Shown: positions 42,079 to 51,131 of the stretch, in pieces
How the letters are laid out: each line of letters starts with the position of its first letter
Position numbering within the stretch: position 1 is the stretch's first letter
Made by a program: the position numbers and the translations under genes
From: Planctomycetota bacterium
Lineage (GTDB): Bacteria; Planctomycetota; JAJSAM01; JAJVHW01
Assembly: GCA_021414065.1 (NCBI GenBank)
Contig: JAIOPE010000120.1
Coordinates: 1 to 63,382 of the forward strand
DNA length: 63,382 nucleotides
Direction of reading: 5' to 3'
Notes under the pieces: model-generated
The model's database searches: none
The model's input: only the letters and a program-made list of their open reading frames with translations
Told to the model about the DNA's origin: nothing

Positions 42079-42232
42079 GGGGACGCGGTGAACTTACGAA
42101 CTTCCGGCCGTGGCCGCGCGGACGATCGCGCTCGCCCCGCGGAACGTGGTCGCGTTGCTTCCGAAGACACGCCGCTGCCGGGGCCGCATCGGGCCGGGGC
42201 CGTCCGGAAGCGCGCAGGTTGGCGCCGTCTCC
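42079..42232 (+). repeat. Inverted-repeat element C, copy 3 (right end decayed)
   Basis: 154 bases. Left end GGGGACGCGGTGAACTTACG is close to copy 2, the interior CGCGTTGCTTCCGAAGACAC and GCCGGGGCCGCATCGGGCC is recognisable, but the right end (GGAAGCGCGCAGGTTGGCGC) has drifted. It lies just upstream of the AbiEii-like module. Confidence 0.75.
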
Positions 42233-42331
42233 GAGCGTCCAGCGTGATCGATCAGCGGGATCCGCCAACCTCGCCATCTGGCAGGACCTCTGCGCTGGAC
42301 ACGGGCGGCAGAGGCGGGTACCGTCCCGCGG

Positions 42332-42369
42332 CCGTTAGCGCCTTGGCGACCCGTTAGCGCCCTGGCGAC
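42332..42369 (+). repeat. Two tandem 19-bp repeats before the adenylate cyclase
   Basis: CCGTTAGCGCCTTGGCGAC (42332-42350) is followed at once by CCGTTAGCGCCCTGGCGAC (42351-42369), 18 of 19 identical. They end 40 bases before ATG 42410. Could be a regulator binding pair or a duplication at an insertion boundary. The rest of 42233-42409 shows nothing else. Confidence 0.7.
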
Positions 42370-42409
42370 AGGGTCATGAAGGGTCCATCTGGCTGGAGCG
42401 ACCCCAATC

Positions 42410-44083
42410 ATGCTTCGTGCGCAATTGCAGCAGCCGACTTTGCGTTTCAGCCTCTCGGTGCTGTTCACCGGGCTGGTGGTCTGTACCGCGTTGGTGCTGG
42501 GTTCCGCGACCTACTTCAGCGCTCAGCAATTCGTGCGGGAGGGCTTGCGCGCGCGACTGCGCGACACCGTGAATGTGGGTTCGACCCTGATCGATGTGGA
42601 GGCGCATCAGCGACTGCGGGTGGCGAGTGACGAACAGAGTCCCGACTACCAAGAGATCCGCAAGACTCTGCAAACAATCCGCTCGCGGTGCGAGGGGGTG
42701 CGCTACGTCTACACCATGCGACTGCAGGAGGACGGCACGTTCAAGTTCGTGGTGGACGCCGAGCAGAATCCGGAGGAGGTCAGCCATCTGGGGGACGTGT
42801 TCGACGGCGAAGTGAGCGAGGCCATGCGGGCCGCCTTCGCGGCGGGTTCGGGACCACAGGTGGAGGAGTCATTCTCCACCGACAACTTCGGGGTGTGGCT
42901 GAGTTGTTACGCGCCATTGGTGACGGCGGACGGCAAGGTGGACGGCGTCCTTGGGATGGACACGGCGGCGGACAGCGTGATTGCCTACGAGCGCGCCAGC
43001 TTGATCACCATCCCCGTGATCACGCTGCTGATCGGACTCCTCGCGGCGTTGTTCGGCGCGTGGCTGGCCAAGCGAATGACGAAACCACTGATGCAATTGG
43101 CAGCCGACATGGAGGCTGTGCAGCAGTTCAGACTGGCCCCCGGCCTGCAACCGCGGACCCGGATTCGTGAGATCGTGAAGATGCACGCGGCGCTGGAGAA
43201 CATGAAGGGGGGCCTGCGCTCCTTCAGCCGCTATGTGCCGGTGAAACTGGTCGCCAGTCTGATCCGTTTGGGCAAGGAGGCCAAACTGGGTTCGGAGAGA
43301 ACGGAGATCACGCTGTTCTTCTCGGACATTCGCGACTTCACCAGCGTGTCGGAGAAGCTGTCGGCTGAAGATCTGTCGGCCAACCTGTCCGTGTACTTCC
43401 GCGGGATGACGACGGCGATCGTGGACCAGCGCGGGACCGTGGACAAGTTCATTGGTGATGCGATCATGGCCTTCTGGGGTGCCCCCGAACCGTTGGCCGA
43501 TCACCCCGATGCCGCCTGCCGGGCAGCGCTCCACGCCCGGCGGTTCCTGGTGCAGCAATGTGCCGAATGGCGTCGAGTCGGCCTGCCCCCCCTGGAGACC
43601 GGCATGGGCATCCACACAGGCATCGCAATGGTCGGCAATGTCGGTTTCGATGAGCGATTGGATTACACCGCCATGGGCGACGCCGTCAATCTGGCCAGCC
43701 GCATCGAAGGACTCAACAAGGTGTATGGAACCCACATCCTGATCAGCGAGAGCACCCTGAGTCGGGTTGGCGACCGATTCGGCGCCCGCTGGATCGACCG
43801 TATCGTGGTGAAAGGGAAGGGCACCGCCATCGATGTCTACGAACTGCTCGGCGAGGCCGCCGAGTTGTCCGAGGCCGATCGCACGATCATCATGCTGTCG
43901 ATCGAGGCCCGGGACCTGTACCTCGCCCGGCAATTCGAGGCGGCCGCCGGCATGTGGCAGGCAGTCCTGACCATCCAGCCCGCCAACCCCGCCGCCACGC
44001 TGCTCCGCGAACGCGCCCTAGCCTTCATCGCGTCGCCCCCGCCCCCGGACTGGTCCGGAGCCTACAAGCTCCAGCACAAGTGA
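42410..44083 (+). CDS. Class III adenylate/guanylate cyclase with extracytoplasmic sensor and HAMP
   Basis: A 557-residue membrane receptor cyclase with GGAG 12 bases before ATG 42410. A first membrane segment (LSVLFTGLVVCTALVLGSAT), an external sensor domain (about 45-205; YVYTMRLQEDGTFKFVVDAE, CYAPLVTADGKVDGVLGMD, Cache-like), a second segment (ITIPVITLLIGLLAALFGAW), a HAMP linker and the cyclase domain. Metal ligands are D306 (FFSDIRDFTS) and D350 (FIGDAIMAFW), and LDYTAMGDAVNLASR holds the base-recognition and transition-state residues expected for an adenylate cyclase. It makes a cyclic nucleotide in response to an external signal. Codon use (many TTG, GGT, ATT) differs from neighbours, suggesting transfer. 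Ends in a strong shared terminator. Confidence 0.93.
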   Translation: MLRAQLQQPTLRFSLSVLFTGLVVCTALVLGSATYFSAQQFVREGLRARLRDTVNVGSTLIDVEAHQRLRVASDEQSPDYQEIRKTLQTIRSRCEGVRYVYTMRLQEDGTFKFVVDAEQNPEEVSHLGDVFDGEVSEAMRAAFAAGSGPQVEESFSTDNFGVWLSCYAPLVTADGKVDGVLGMDTAADSVIAYERASLITIPVITLLIGLLAALFGAWLAKRMTKPLMQLAADMEAVQQFRLAPGLQPRTRIREIVKMHAALENMKGGLRSFSRYVPVKLVASLIRLGKEAKLGSERTEITLFFSDIRDFTSVSEKLSAEDLSANLSVYFRGMTTAIVDQRGTVDKFIGDAIMAFWGAPEPLADHPDAACRAALHARRFLVQQCAEWRRVGLPPLETGMGIHTGIAMVGNVGFDERLDYTAMGDAVNLASRIEGLNKVYGTHILISESTLSRVGDRFGARWIDRIVVKGKGTAIDVYELLGEAAELSEADRTIIMLSIEARDLYLARQFEAAAGMWQAVLTIQPANPAATLLRERALAFIASPPPPDWSGAYKLQHK

Positions 44084-44126
44084 AAGTCTGTGAAGAACCC
44101 GCTGCGCGGCTTCTTCACGGACTTTC
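44082..44126 (+). terminator. Long bidirectional terminator between convergent genes
   Basis: GAAAGTCTGTGAAGAACCCGC (44082-44102) pairs with GCGGCTTCTTCACGGACTTTC (44106-44126) with three mismatches, followed by ATTTG. It starts inside the cyclase stop codon and contains the stop codon of the convergent lipoprotein gene, so it can end transcripts from both sides. Confidence 0.85.
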
Positions 44127-45224
44127 ATTTGGGAGGATTGATCGCGCGGCGCAGTTCAGTCGCACCAGGCCAGGCGCGCCGCCGGTGAACGCGCCCATCG
44201 GGAACTCGGTCTCGCCGGGGCGGATGGGCGTGGCCGCGCCCGCGCGGGCGGTCGTCGGGGCGTCGAACTCGAAGGCGTGTCCCGACAGGTCGATCCGCGC
44301 CGTGGTGAAGGTCGGCGCGGCGGTCCACCGCGCGTGGAACTTGCCGTCGTCGCCCACCGTGACGTCGCACCCCGACGAGAACGTGGCGATCTGCGGGTCG
44401 AGCGACGCGCCGTGCGGTGCGTATCCGGAGACGAACGCCGTGTCGAGTCGCCGCTCGGCGTGCGCGCCCGGGGCGAGGACGGTCGTGACGCTGCGCCGCT
44501 GCAGCGACGCGCGCCCGGCACCCTCCTCCTCGAACGAGAACGTGCCGACGCGGGCGGTCCCCGCCGCCGCGGCATGCGCGAGCGACGCGAGCAGCGGCGC
44601 GGCCGGGGCGCCCGCGGCCTGGTCCGGATCGTGGAGCGTGTTCAGCGCGGGCAGACGCGTCACGCGCAGCGACACTGTGACGTCGCCCGCGTCGGACGGG
44701 AACGTCGCGACGACGGCCGCCGTGCCGAACGTCATCCGCTGGGCGCCGGTCATCGCCGACGTCTCAGTCCGCGGGAGATCCACGTCGGTCGCGGGCGTCG
44801 GCGGCGGAGCAATGCGCAGCGCGCGCTTCGCCGCGGCCTCTGCGACGCGCGTCGCCTGGAAGTCGAACGCGAGTGCGACGTCGGCGTCGTTGCCTGCAAT
44901 CGACTCCGCGAAGAGCGTCAGCGTAAGTCCGGTCGCGAGCGTTCCCGCGACGGCGACGGGCGCGTCGCCGCCGAGGCCCGTCGGGCGAACGTCCACGTCC
45001 CGCACGTACGCGGCCTCCTGCGTCACCGCGATCTGCGCGACGTCGCCGCCGAAGAAGACGACTCTCGGCGCCGCGACGACCGTGCCGTCGGCGCAGGCGA
45101 ACCGGGCCTCAACCACGTACGTGGAGCGCGGACCGCTCGGGACGGGCGGCGACGTCACGGCACCGGACGCGCATCCGGCGAGCGCGAAGAAGGTCACAGC
45201 GAGCAGCGGTCGGCGCCTGGTCAT
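44115..45224 (-). CDS. Lipoprotein of unknown function (369 aa)
   Basis: ATG 45224; the signal peptide ends LAGCAS with the lipidated Cys at about 18. The mature part is beta-rich, with repeated secretin-N-like or immunoglobulin-like strands (APRVVFFGGDVAQIAVTQEA, VSLRVTRLPALNTLHDPDQA, GKFHARWTAAPTFTTARIDL). The FFGGDVAQIAVTQEAAYVRD segment suggests a TonB/secretin short domain, but this is weak. Its stop lies in the terminator hairpin. Upstream, 36 bases separate it from hemL, so it could be the end of the hemB-hemL transcript. Confidence 0.75.
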   Translation of the reverse strand: MTRRRPLLAVTFFALAGCASGAVTSPPVPSGPRSTYVVEARFACADGTVVAAPRVVFFGGDVAQIAVTQEAAYVRDVDVRPTGLGGDAPVAVAGTLATGLTLTLFAESIAGNDADVALAFDFQATRVAEAAAKRALRIAPPPTPATDVDLPRTETSAMTGAQRMTFGTAAVVATFPSDAGDVTVSLRVTRLPALNTLHDPDQAAGAPAAPLLASLAHAAAAGTARVGTFSFEEEGAGRASLQRRSVTTVLAPGAHAERRLDTAFVSGYAPHGASLDPQIATFSSGCDVTVGDDGKFHARWTAAPTFTTARIDLSGHAFEFDAPTTARAGAATPIRPGETEFPMGAFTGGAPGLVRLNCAARSILPNESP

Positions 45225-45260
45225 GGAGCGCGACGATCCGCGGCCCGGATCATCGGGACG

Positions 45261-46556
45261 TCATGCCCGGGCAACCGCTTCGAAAGCGGCGCGGGCGGCG
45301 CGGTCCAGGACCTCGAGTTCCGCAGGGCCGTGGGCGAGGGTGAAGAACGCGGCCTCGTAGTTCGACGGCGGCCACGAGACGCCGTTTTCGAGGAGCGCGC
45401 GGTGGAACACGGGGAAGAGCCGCGTCTGCGTCGTCTGGATCTCTTCGAGGCACCGCAAGGGCTTCGCGGGGTCGGCAAAGAAGACCGTCTGCATCGAGCC
45501 GACGCGCTGGACGCGGATCGGAACGCCGGCGGCCTTCGCGGCGGCTTCGAGAATCGCCTGCATCGCGGCGCCCGTGCGTTCGAGTTGCTCGTAGGTGCAC
45601 GGATCTTCGAGCACGTCGAGCGTGACGATGCCCGCCGCCATGCCGACAGGCGCTCCGGACAGCGTTCCCGCCTGATACACGGGCCCCGCCGGGGCGACCT
45701 GGTCCATCAACTCCGCGCGGCCGCAGTACGCGCCGACGGGCATGCCGCCGCCGATCACCTTCGCGAGACACGTGAGGTCCGGCTGCACGCCGAAGCGACG
45801 TTGCGCACCGCCCCACGCCACGCGGAAGCCCGTCATCACCTCGTCGAGGACGAGCAACGCGCCGTGCTGCTTCGTGATCGCGGACAGACCCTGGAGCCAG
45901 CCGTCGTCCGGCGGGATGAGGCCCGCGTTGCCGACGACCGGTTCGACGATGAGCGCCGCGATGCGCTCGGAGTGCTGCTCGAAGAGCTTCGCCATCGACG
46001 CGAGATCGTTCGTGGGCGTGGTGAACGTCATCGCGGCCCAGAGCGGCGGAACGCCGGGCGAGTCGGGCACGCCGAGCGTGAGCGCGCCGGACCCGGCCGA
46101 CGAGAGGAGCGCGTCGCTGTGGCCGTGGTAGTTGCCCGAGCACTTCACGATGTAGTCGCGCCCCGTGACGGCCCGCGCGAGACGCAGCGCCGACATCGTG
46201 GCCTCGGTGCCCGTCGAGACGAACCGCACGCGGTCCACGCCGGGCAGGGCCGCGCGGATGCGCCGGGCGAGCTGCGTCTCTTCGATGCACGGCGCGCCGA
46301 ACACGGTCCCGCGCGCCACGCGCCGCTGGATACGGCGGACGACGCGCGGATCTGCGTGGCCGATGATCTGGGCGCCCCACCCGCACACGAAGTCCACGAA
46401 CTCGCGGTTGTCGGCGTCCCAGACGCGCGCGCCCTTGCCGCGGCGCAGCGTGAGCGGCGTGCCGCCCACGGTCTTGAACGCGCGGACCGGCGACGACACG
46501 CCGCCCGGCATCACGTCGCGCGCGGCAGCGAACAGTCTCTCGTTGCGAGTGGTCAT
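45261..46556 (-). CDS. hemL: Glutamate-1-semialdehyde 2,1-aminomutase HemL
   Basis: ATG 46556 after AGAGGAA. A 431-residue PLP enzyme that moves the amino group in glutamate-1-semialdehyde to give 5-aminolevulinate, the C5 route to heme. MPGGVSSPVRAFKTVGGTPL is the characteristic N-terminus, STGTEATMSALRLAR binds the cofactor phosphate, LVLDEVMTGFRV has the PLP-ring Asp, and LAKVIGGGMPVGAY carries the Schiff-base K266. Presence of HemL implies a glutamyl-tRNA reductase (hemA) elsewhere. Forms an operon with hemB, 40 bases upstream. Confidence 0.97.
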   Translation of the reverse strand: MTTRNERLFAAARDVMPGGVSSPVRAFKTVGGTPLTLRRGKGARVWDADNREFVDFVCGWGAQIIGHADPRVVRRIQRRVARGTVFGAPCIEETQLARRIRAALPGVDRVRFVSTGTEATMSALRLARAVTGRDYIVKCSGNYHGHSDALLSSAGSGALTLGVPDSPGVPPLWAAMTFTTPTNDLASMAKLFEQHSERIAALIVEPVVGNAGLIPPDDGWLQGLSAITKQHGALLVLDEVMTGFRVAWGGAQRRFGVQPDLTCLAKVIGGGMPVGAYCGRAELMDQVAPAGPVYQAGTLSGAPVGMAAGIVTLDVLEDPCTYEQLERTGAAMQAILEAAAKAAGVPIRVQRVGSMQTVFFADPAKPLRCLEEIQTTQTRLFPVFHRALLENGVSWPPSNYEAAFFTLAHGPAELEVLDRAARAAFEAVARA

Positions 46557-46596
46557 GGGATTCCTCTGGCAGACATCGGGGGAAGCACGCCGGACG

Positions 46597-47583
46597 CTAC
46601 GTCGTTCGGTGTTCGCGGAACTCGCGGGCCAACTCGCGCGCAAAGTACGTGATGACGAGATCGGCGCCCGCGCGACGGATGCCGCGGACGCTTTCCCACA
46701 TCGCCGCGCGGCCGTCGATCAGGCCCTGCGCCGCAGCGAACTTCAGCATCGCGTACTCGCCGGAGACCTGATACGCGGCGACCGGCTTCTGCGTCTTCGC
46801 GCGCACCGCGGCGATCACGTCGAGGTACGGGCCCGCGGGCTTGACCATGAGGATGTCGGCGCCTTCCTCGTCGTCGAGCGCGGCCTCGCGGATGCCCTCG
46901 CGGACGTTCGCCGGGTCCATCTGGTAGCCCTTGCGGTCGCCTTCCTGCGGCGTGCTCTCGGCGGCAGCGCGGAAGGGGCCGTAGAACGCCGACGCGTACT
47001 TCACGGCATACGCCATGAGCGCGATCTCGTCCCAGCCCGCTTCGTCGAGGGCCACGCGCAGCCCGTTGATCGTCCCGTCCATCATTCCGCTCGGGGCGAT
47101 GATGTCCACGCCCGCCGACGCGTACGACCGTGCGACCCTCTCGAGCAACTCCAGCGTCGCGTCGTTCTGCACGACGCCGTGCTCAAGTACGCCGCAGTGC
47201 CCGTGCGACGTGTACTCGCACAGGCAGAGGTCCGCCGCGATCACGATGTCCGCCGACGCCGCGCGAATCGCAACCGCTGCGTCCTGCACCACGCCGCGCT
47301 CGTCCCACGCCGCGCTGCCCTCTTCGTCTTTCGCCTTCGGGATGCCGAACAGCAGCACGCACGGGATGCCGAGGTCGGCGCATTCCGCGGCCGCCTCGCC
47401 AACGGTGTCGGGCGAGTACCGCATCTGACCCGGCAGGGTCTCGATCGGCCGTCGGACGCCCTTCCCTTCCTCGACGAACAGCGGTTGGATCAGGTGCCGC
47501 GGCAGAACGTCGGTCTCGCGGACCATGCGGCGGATCGAGGGCGTGCGCCGAAGCCGGCGCGGGCGGTCGCTGGGGAAGGTCAT
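46597..47583 (-). CDS. hemB: Delta-aminolevulinic acid dehydratase (porphobilinogen synthase) HemB
   Basis: A 328-residue enzyme joining two ALA molecules to porphobilinogen. RRLRRTPSIRRMVRETDVLP and LIQPLFVEEG give the usual N-terminal arm; the active site has K195 (YAVKYASAFYGPFR) and K248 (ADILMVKPAGPYLD). DLCLCEYTSHGHCG supplies C120, C122 and C130, the zinc-binding form rather than the Asp-rich magnesium form. First gene of the hemB-hemL pair. Confidence 0.97.
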   Translation of the reverse strand: MTFPSDRPRRLRRTPSIRRMVRETDVLPRHLIQPLFVEEGKGVRRPIETLPGQMRYSPDTVGEAAAECADLGIPCVLLFGIPKAKDEEGSAAWDERGVVQDAAVAIRAASADIVIAADLCLCEYTSHGHCGVLEHGVVQNDATLELLERVARSYASAGVDIIAPSGMMDGTINGLRVALDEAGWDEIALMAYAVKYASAFYGPFRAAAESTPQEGDRKGYQMDPANVREGIREAALDDEEGADILMVKPAGPYLDVIAAVRAKTQKPVAAYQVSGEYAMLKFAAAQGLIDGRAAMWESVRGIRRAGADLVITYFARELAREFREHRTT

Positions 47584-47662
47584 GGAGTCGGAGTGTACGG
47601 TCCGCCCCGGGAACCCGGGAGCGACGCGCGGGACTCCGCGCCGACCGCCACGCAATTCTCTT

Positions 47663-48781
47663 TCAGCGGTTCACGCCCCGGGGTCCGACCGTGGTTCGCG
47701 GCAGGAACTGCCGGAGCGTCAGCACCGGGTGGTCCGGCGCCGTGCGCGCGACCCGCTCGAGGCACGTGCGGAGCAGGTCCGTGTCCTTCGTCTCGTACGC
47801 GATCGTCGCCCCGAGTTCCGGGATGTCGATCTCGTACATGTTGGCGGGAGTTCCGTACGGCCACGGCGGCGGCGGCGGGGTCCGCACCGCCTGGGAGATG
47901 TAGAGACGCGCCGTGTGGAACTCGCGCAGCGTGTAGTGCTGGAACGCGAGGTGGAACAGCGGTTCCGCGCGGCGCGGTTCGCGTTCGTACGCCGCCAGGA
48001 AGAGGAGCGCGCAGCTCCGCCACGGCAGCGCCAGGTTGTGGTGCGAGATCATGGCGATTCGGAACGCCGCTTCGGCTGCCTGGAAGTGGTTCGCTCCCGC
48101 CGAACCCAGCACGAGCCGGTAGGCATCGACCGCCGCCGGGAGGTCGCCGAGGCAGGCGAGCGTCTGCGCCAGGTGGAAGGTCGTCCGCACGCACGCCGGA
48201 TCGCGTTCGTGTTCACGGCGCAGGATCTCGAGGTCCCGGTGGTGCCGATCCGTGCTCCGAGCGTTCGACGCGTCGTCCGTGAGGTCCTCGACGCACACCT
48301 CCGGTGTGAGGTGCACGGACCGGTGGCCGTCGAGCACCGCGATCTCGTGGACCGGATGGCGGAATCGGATTCGCGCGGCCCGGCGCGTCAGGAGAGGTCG
48401 GTAGTAGGCATTCTTCGGGTCGCGGATGACGACGTTCAGGGCGGCCACGTCCCCCGGGACCTCCGCGAGCAGCGCGCGGAGCCGGCGACCGCCGTGCAGC
48501 TCGTAGCTGTCGTCGGGCATGAAGTCCCACGTCGCCGGGTGCCGCTCCGCCGCAAGGTCGAGCGCACGATTGCGCGTCGTGGCGAAGTCCACGAAGGGCT
48601 CCTCGACCACGTCGCCGGGGACACGTGCGAGAACCCTCCGCGCAACTCCCTGACTCCCGTCCGTCGAGCCGGTGTCGAGGATGAGCCAGGAGTCCACGTA
48701 CGGAGCGACCGCGGCGAGCATGCGCTCGAAGTTCGGTCCGCCGTTGCGCACGATCATGACGAGGGCGAGGAGTTGCGGCAT
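47663..48781 (-). CDS. Glycosyltransferase family 2-like protein with TPR-like tail
   Basis: A 372-residue protein. LLALVMIVRNGGPNFERMLA, SWLILDTGSTDGSQGVAR and FVDFATTRNRALDLA are the start, donor-binding DxGSTDG and NRAL motifs of the TPR-containing GT2 (SunS-like) group; WDFMPDDSYEL contributes the DxD-equivalent acidic residues. The second half is TPR-like (TTFHLAQTLACLGDLPAAVD, AYRLVLGSAGANHFQAAEAA). Such proteins glycosylate peptides or cell-wall polymers, but the acceptor is not known. Stands alone between hemB and the TonB receptor. Confidence 0.82.
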   Translation of the reverse strand: MPQLLALVMIVRNGGPNFERMLAAVAPYVDSWLILDTGSTDGSQGVARRVLARVPGDVVEEPFVDFATTRNRALDLAAERHPATWDFMPDDSYELHGGRRLRALLAEVPGDVAALNVVIRDPKNAYYRPLLTRRAARIRFRHPVHEIAVLDGHRSVHLTPEVCVEDLTDDASNARSTDRHHRDLEILRREHERDPACVRTTFHLAQTLACLGDLPAAVDAYRLVLGSAGANHFQAAEAAFRIAMISHHNLALPWRSCALLFLAAYEREPRRAEPLFHLAFQHYTLREFHTARLYISQAVRTPPPPPWPYGTPANMYEIDIPELGATIAYETKDTDLLRTCLERVARTAPDHPVLTLRQFLPRTTVGPRGVNR

Positions 48782-48965
48782 GCGCGGGCCAGTATCAACC
48801 GCCGGACGGACGACGGGACAGTCTCTCCACGCCCGACGGGCCGCAGCGGCCGCATGCTGCGCCGCGTCGGCGCGCGCACTGCGAACTCCGCCGTCCTGCG
48901 CGCCCCCGGAGCGCGCAGAACGTCACGCACCCCGGAGGCCTGGAGGGAGAGGGAAGCGACCCGGG

Positions 48966-51104
48966 CTACCAGCGGATGGTGTAGTTCGCGGCGACGAAGA
49001 GCTGCCGCGGGGCGCCGGGGAAGATGCCGGTCGAGAAGCGGCGGTAGTAGTCCTCGTCGAAGAGGTTCGTGACGCCGAGAGAGAGCGCGACGCCCGTGCC
49101 GTCGTCGTTCTGCTTCCAGCCGACCGCGGCGTCCCAGAGCGTGTACGACGGAAGCGGGCCCTGGATGCCGTCCGCGCTGCCCTTCTCGAAGTTCTCGGGG
49201 TCTTTGAACGCCGAGCCGGTGTGCGAGCCCCCGAAACGGACCCACGCGCCGTCGTCGTTCTCCCACTGCACGCCCCAGCTTGCGAGGCGGTGCGGGGCGT
49301 CGGGCGTGTCGTTGCCGTCGTTCACGCCTGACTTGATCGTCGAGCGCATGTCGGTCAGCGTCGCGTACGCCGAGAAGCCCTTCAGATCCGGCGACGCGCT
49401 CGCGAAGTCGTACGACGCACCGAACTCGAAACCGTGGCTCTCGGCCTCGCCGGTGTTGATGGCGACCTTCGCGCCGCTCGGCAGGTTGAGGAAGTCGATC
49501 TTGTCGGTGAAGTCGGTGACGAAGTACGCGGCGGTGAATTCGAGTCCGTCGATCTCACGGACGCGGGCGCCGACTTCACGCGTCTTCGAGTGCTCCGGGT
49601 CGATCGGACGGTAGGCGAGGCTGCCCGGATCGAAGCCCGTCTCGTACTGCGGCGTGGCGAAGTTCTTCTGGAAGCTGCCGTAGAGCGCGGTCTTCGGAAG
49701 GACGTCCCACGTGAGGCTCGCCTCGGGGAGGAGTTCGCTGTACTTCTGGCTCCGGCTCACGGTCGTGTCGCGCGAGTCCGAGCCCATGCTGATCTTCTCA
49801 AGGCGCCCGCCGAGCGCGAGCCGCAGCGTGTCGGTCAGACTGATCACGTCTTCCGTGAAGAAGGCCCACGAGTGGCCGTCGAAGTCGGCGTGCAGGTCGT
49901 AGGGCGTGTCGAGCGGGCCGCCCGCGATCGGGCTGCGGTAGTAGAACTCCTTGTTCGTCTCGGTCAGATAGCGCGCGCTGTGGAAGAACTCGTGGCGCAT
50001 GCCGCCGAGATCCGTCGCCCAGGTGTACCGGCCTTCGATCGCGCCGTGGTTGAACACCGACTCCTGCACGCGCCGCTTGGTGAACGGGGCCACGACCGGC
50101 CGGTAGTCGAAGAGCCCGCGGTAGCCCTCGAGATACCAGGCGAGGAACTGGAGCGTGCTGCACGAGCTGACCTCGTGGACGTACTGCGCGCTGTACGTGT
50201 TCGCGTCGAACCGGAAGTCGGCGTCCTTGCGGAGCGACTGCGACGGGTCGGCGTCGTAGGCAGCCTGCGTGAGACCGCCGGGCTGGCGCGCGTCGAGTTC
50301 GGTGTAGCGGCTGATCGCGCCGGAGATGGTGTCGGTGTCGTTCAACGCGAAGCGGAACTTGGCCGAGCCGTCGCGGATCGTCGCGTCGCTGTTGTCGCGG
50401 AACCCGTCGCCGCCCTTCTGCACGATCGTGACGAGGGCGCCGAGTCGATCCCACGTGCCGCCGGCCGACGTCCACGCCGAGTAGTCGCTGTCGGTTCCGT
50501 AGCGCGTGCCGAATCGAACGGTCTCGACCTCCGGCACGGGCTCGGTGATGAAGTTGACGACGCCGCCGGCCGAGTTCGGGCCCCAGCGGATCGACGCGCC
50601 GCCGCGGATCACGTCGATGCGGGAGATGCGCTCCATCGTGATCGGCATGGCATCGACGTCGGTGTTGCCGTACGGCGCTTCGGCCGCGGGAATGCCGTCG
50701 ATGAGGACGGTCGTGAGACCGCTGCGACGCGGGTCGGCGCCGCGGATGCCGACGTGGATGCGCCCGTCGTTTCCGTTCTCGGGGAGGATGAACACGCCGG
50801 GGACGCGGCGCAGCGCCGTGGCCGCGTTCGCGTCGGGGTAGCGGTTCAGCGTCTCGCGGTCGATCACGTCGCGGCCGCCCGGGTAGTGGAGCGGCACGCC
50901 GCCGTCCGGCGCGCTGACGACGATCTCCGACGGCATCACGTACGTACGCGACGCCGCCTCGACCGCGGACGTCTCCTTCGTCTTCGCCTGCGCGGCGGGC
51001 GCAGTCGCGTCCTGGCCGAACGCCAGCGGCGCGAGCGCGACCACGAATGTGCCCACGGCCGCGGCCCGCGGCCACACGACTCTGCTGCGATTCGGCTTCC
51101 TCAT
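48966..51104 (-). CDS. TonB-dependent outer-membrane receptor
   Basis: ATG 51104 after GGGAGGTGA. The 712-residue protein has a signal peptide (VGTFVVALAPLAFGQDA), a TonB-box-like EIVVSA, a plug domain (IDRETLNRYPDANAATALRR, VHVGIRGADPR-type region, DVIRGGASIRWGPNSAGGVV) and a 22-strand barrel ending in the typical aromatic VAANYTIRW. It imports a scarce ligand across the outer membrane using TonB energy. FecA-like siderophore receptors have this size and plug, but the substrate is not determined. A consensus sigma-54 promoter lies 28 bases upstream of the start. Confidence 0.93.
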   Translation of the reverse strand: MRKPNRSRVVWPRAAAVGTFVVALAPLAFGQDATAPAAQAKTKETSAVEAASRTYVMPSEIVVSAPDGGVPLHYPGGRDVIDRETLNRYPDANAATALRRVPGVFILPENGNDGRIHVGIRGADPRRSGLTTVLIDGIPAAEAPYGNTDVDAMPITMERISRIDVIRGGASIRWGPNSAGGVVNFITEPVPEVETVRFGTRYGTDSDYSAWTSAGGTWDRLGALVTIVQKGGDGFRDNSDATIRDGSAKFRFALNDTDTISGAISRYTELDARQPGGLTQAAYDADPSQSLRKDADFRFDANTYSAQYVHEVSSCSTLQFLAWYLEGYRGLFDYRPVVAPFTKRRVQESVFNHGAIEGRYTWATDLGGMRHEFFHSARYLTETNKEFYYRSPIAGGPLDTPYDLHADFDGHSWAFFTEDVISLTDTLRLALGGRLEKISMGSDSRDTTVSRSQKYSELLPEASLTWDVLPKTALYGSFQKNFATPQYETGFDPGSLAYRPIDPEHSKTREVGARVREIDGLEFTAAYFVTDFTDKIDFLNLPSGAKVAINTGEAESHGFEFGASYDFASASPDLKGFSAYATLTDMRSTIKSGVNDGNDTPDAPHRLASWGVQWENDDGAWVRFGGSHTGSAFKDPENFEKGSADGIQGPLPSYTLWDAAVGWKQNDDGTGVALSLGVTNLFDEDYYRRFSTGIFPGAPRQLFVAANYTIRW

Positions 51105-51131
51105 GTCGTCACCTCCCGTTCGCGATCACTT

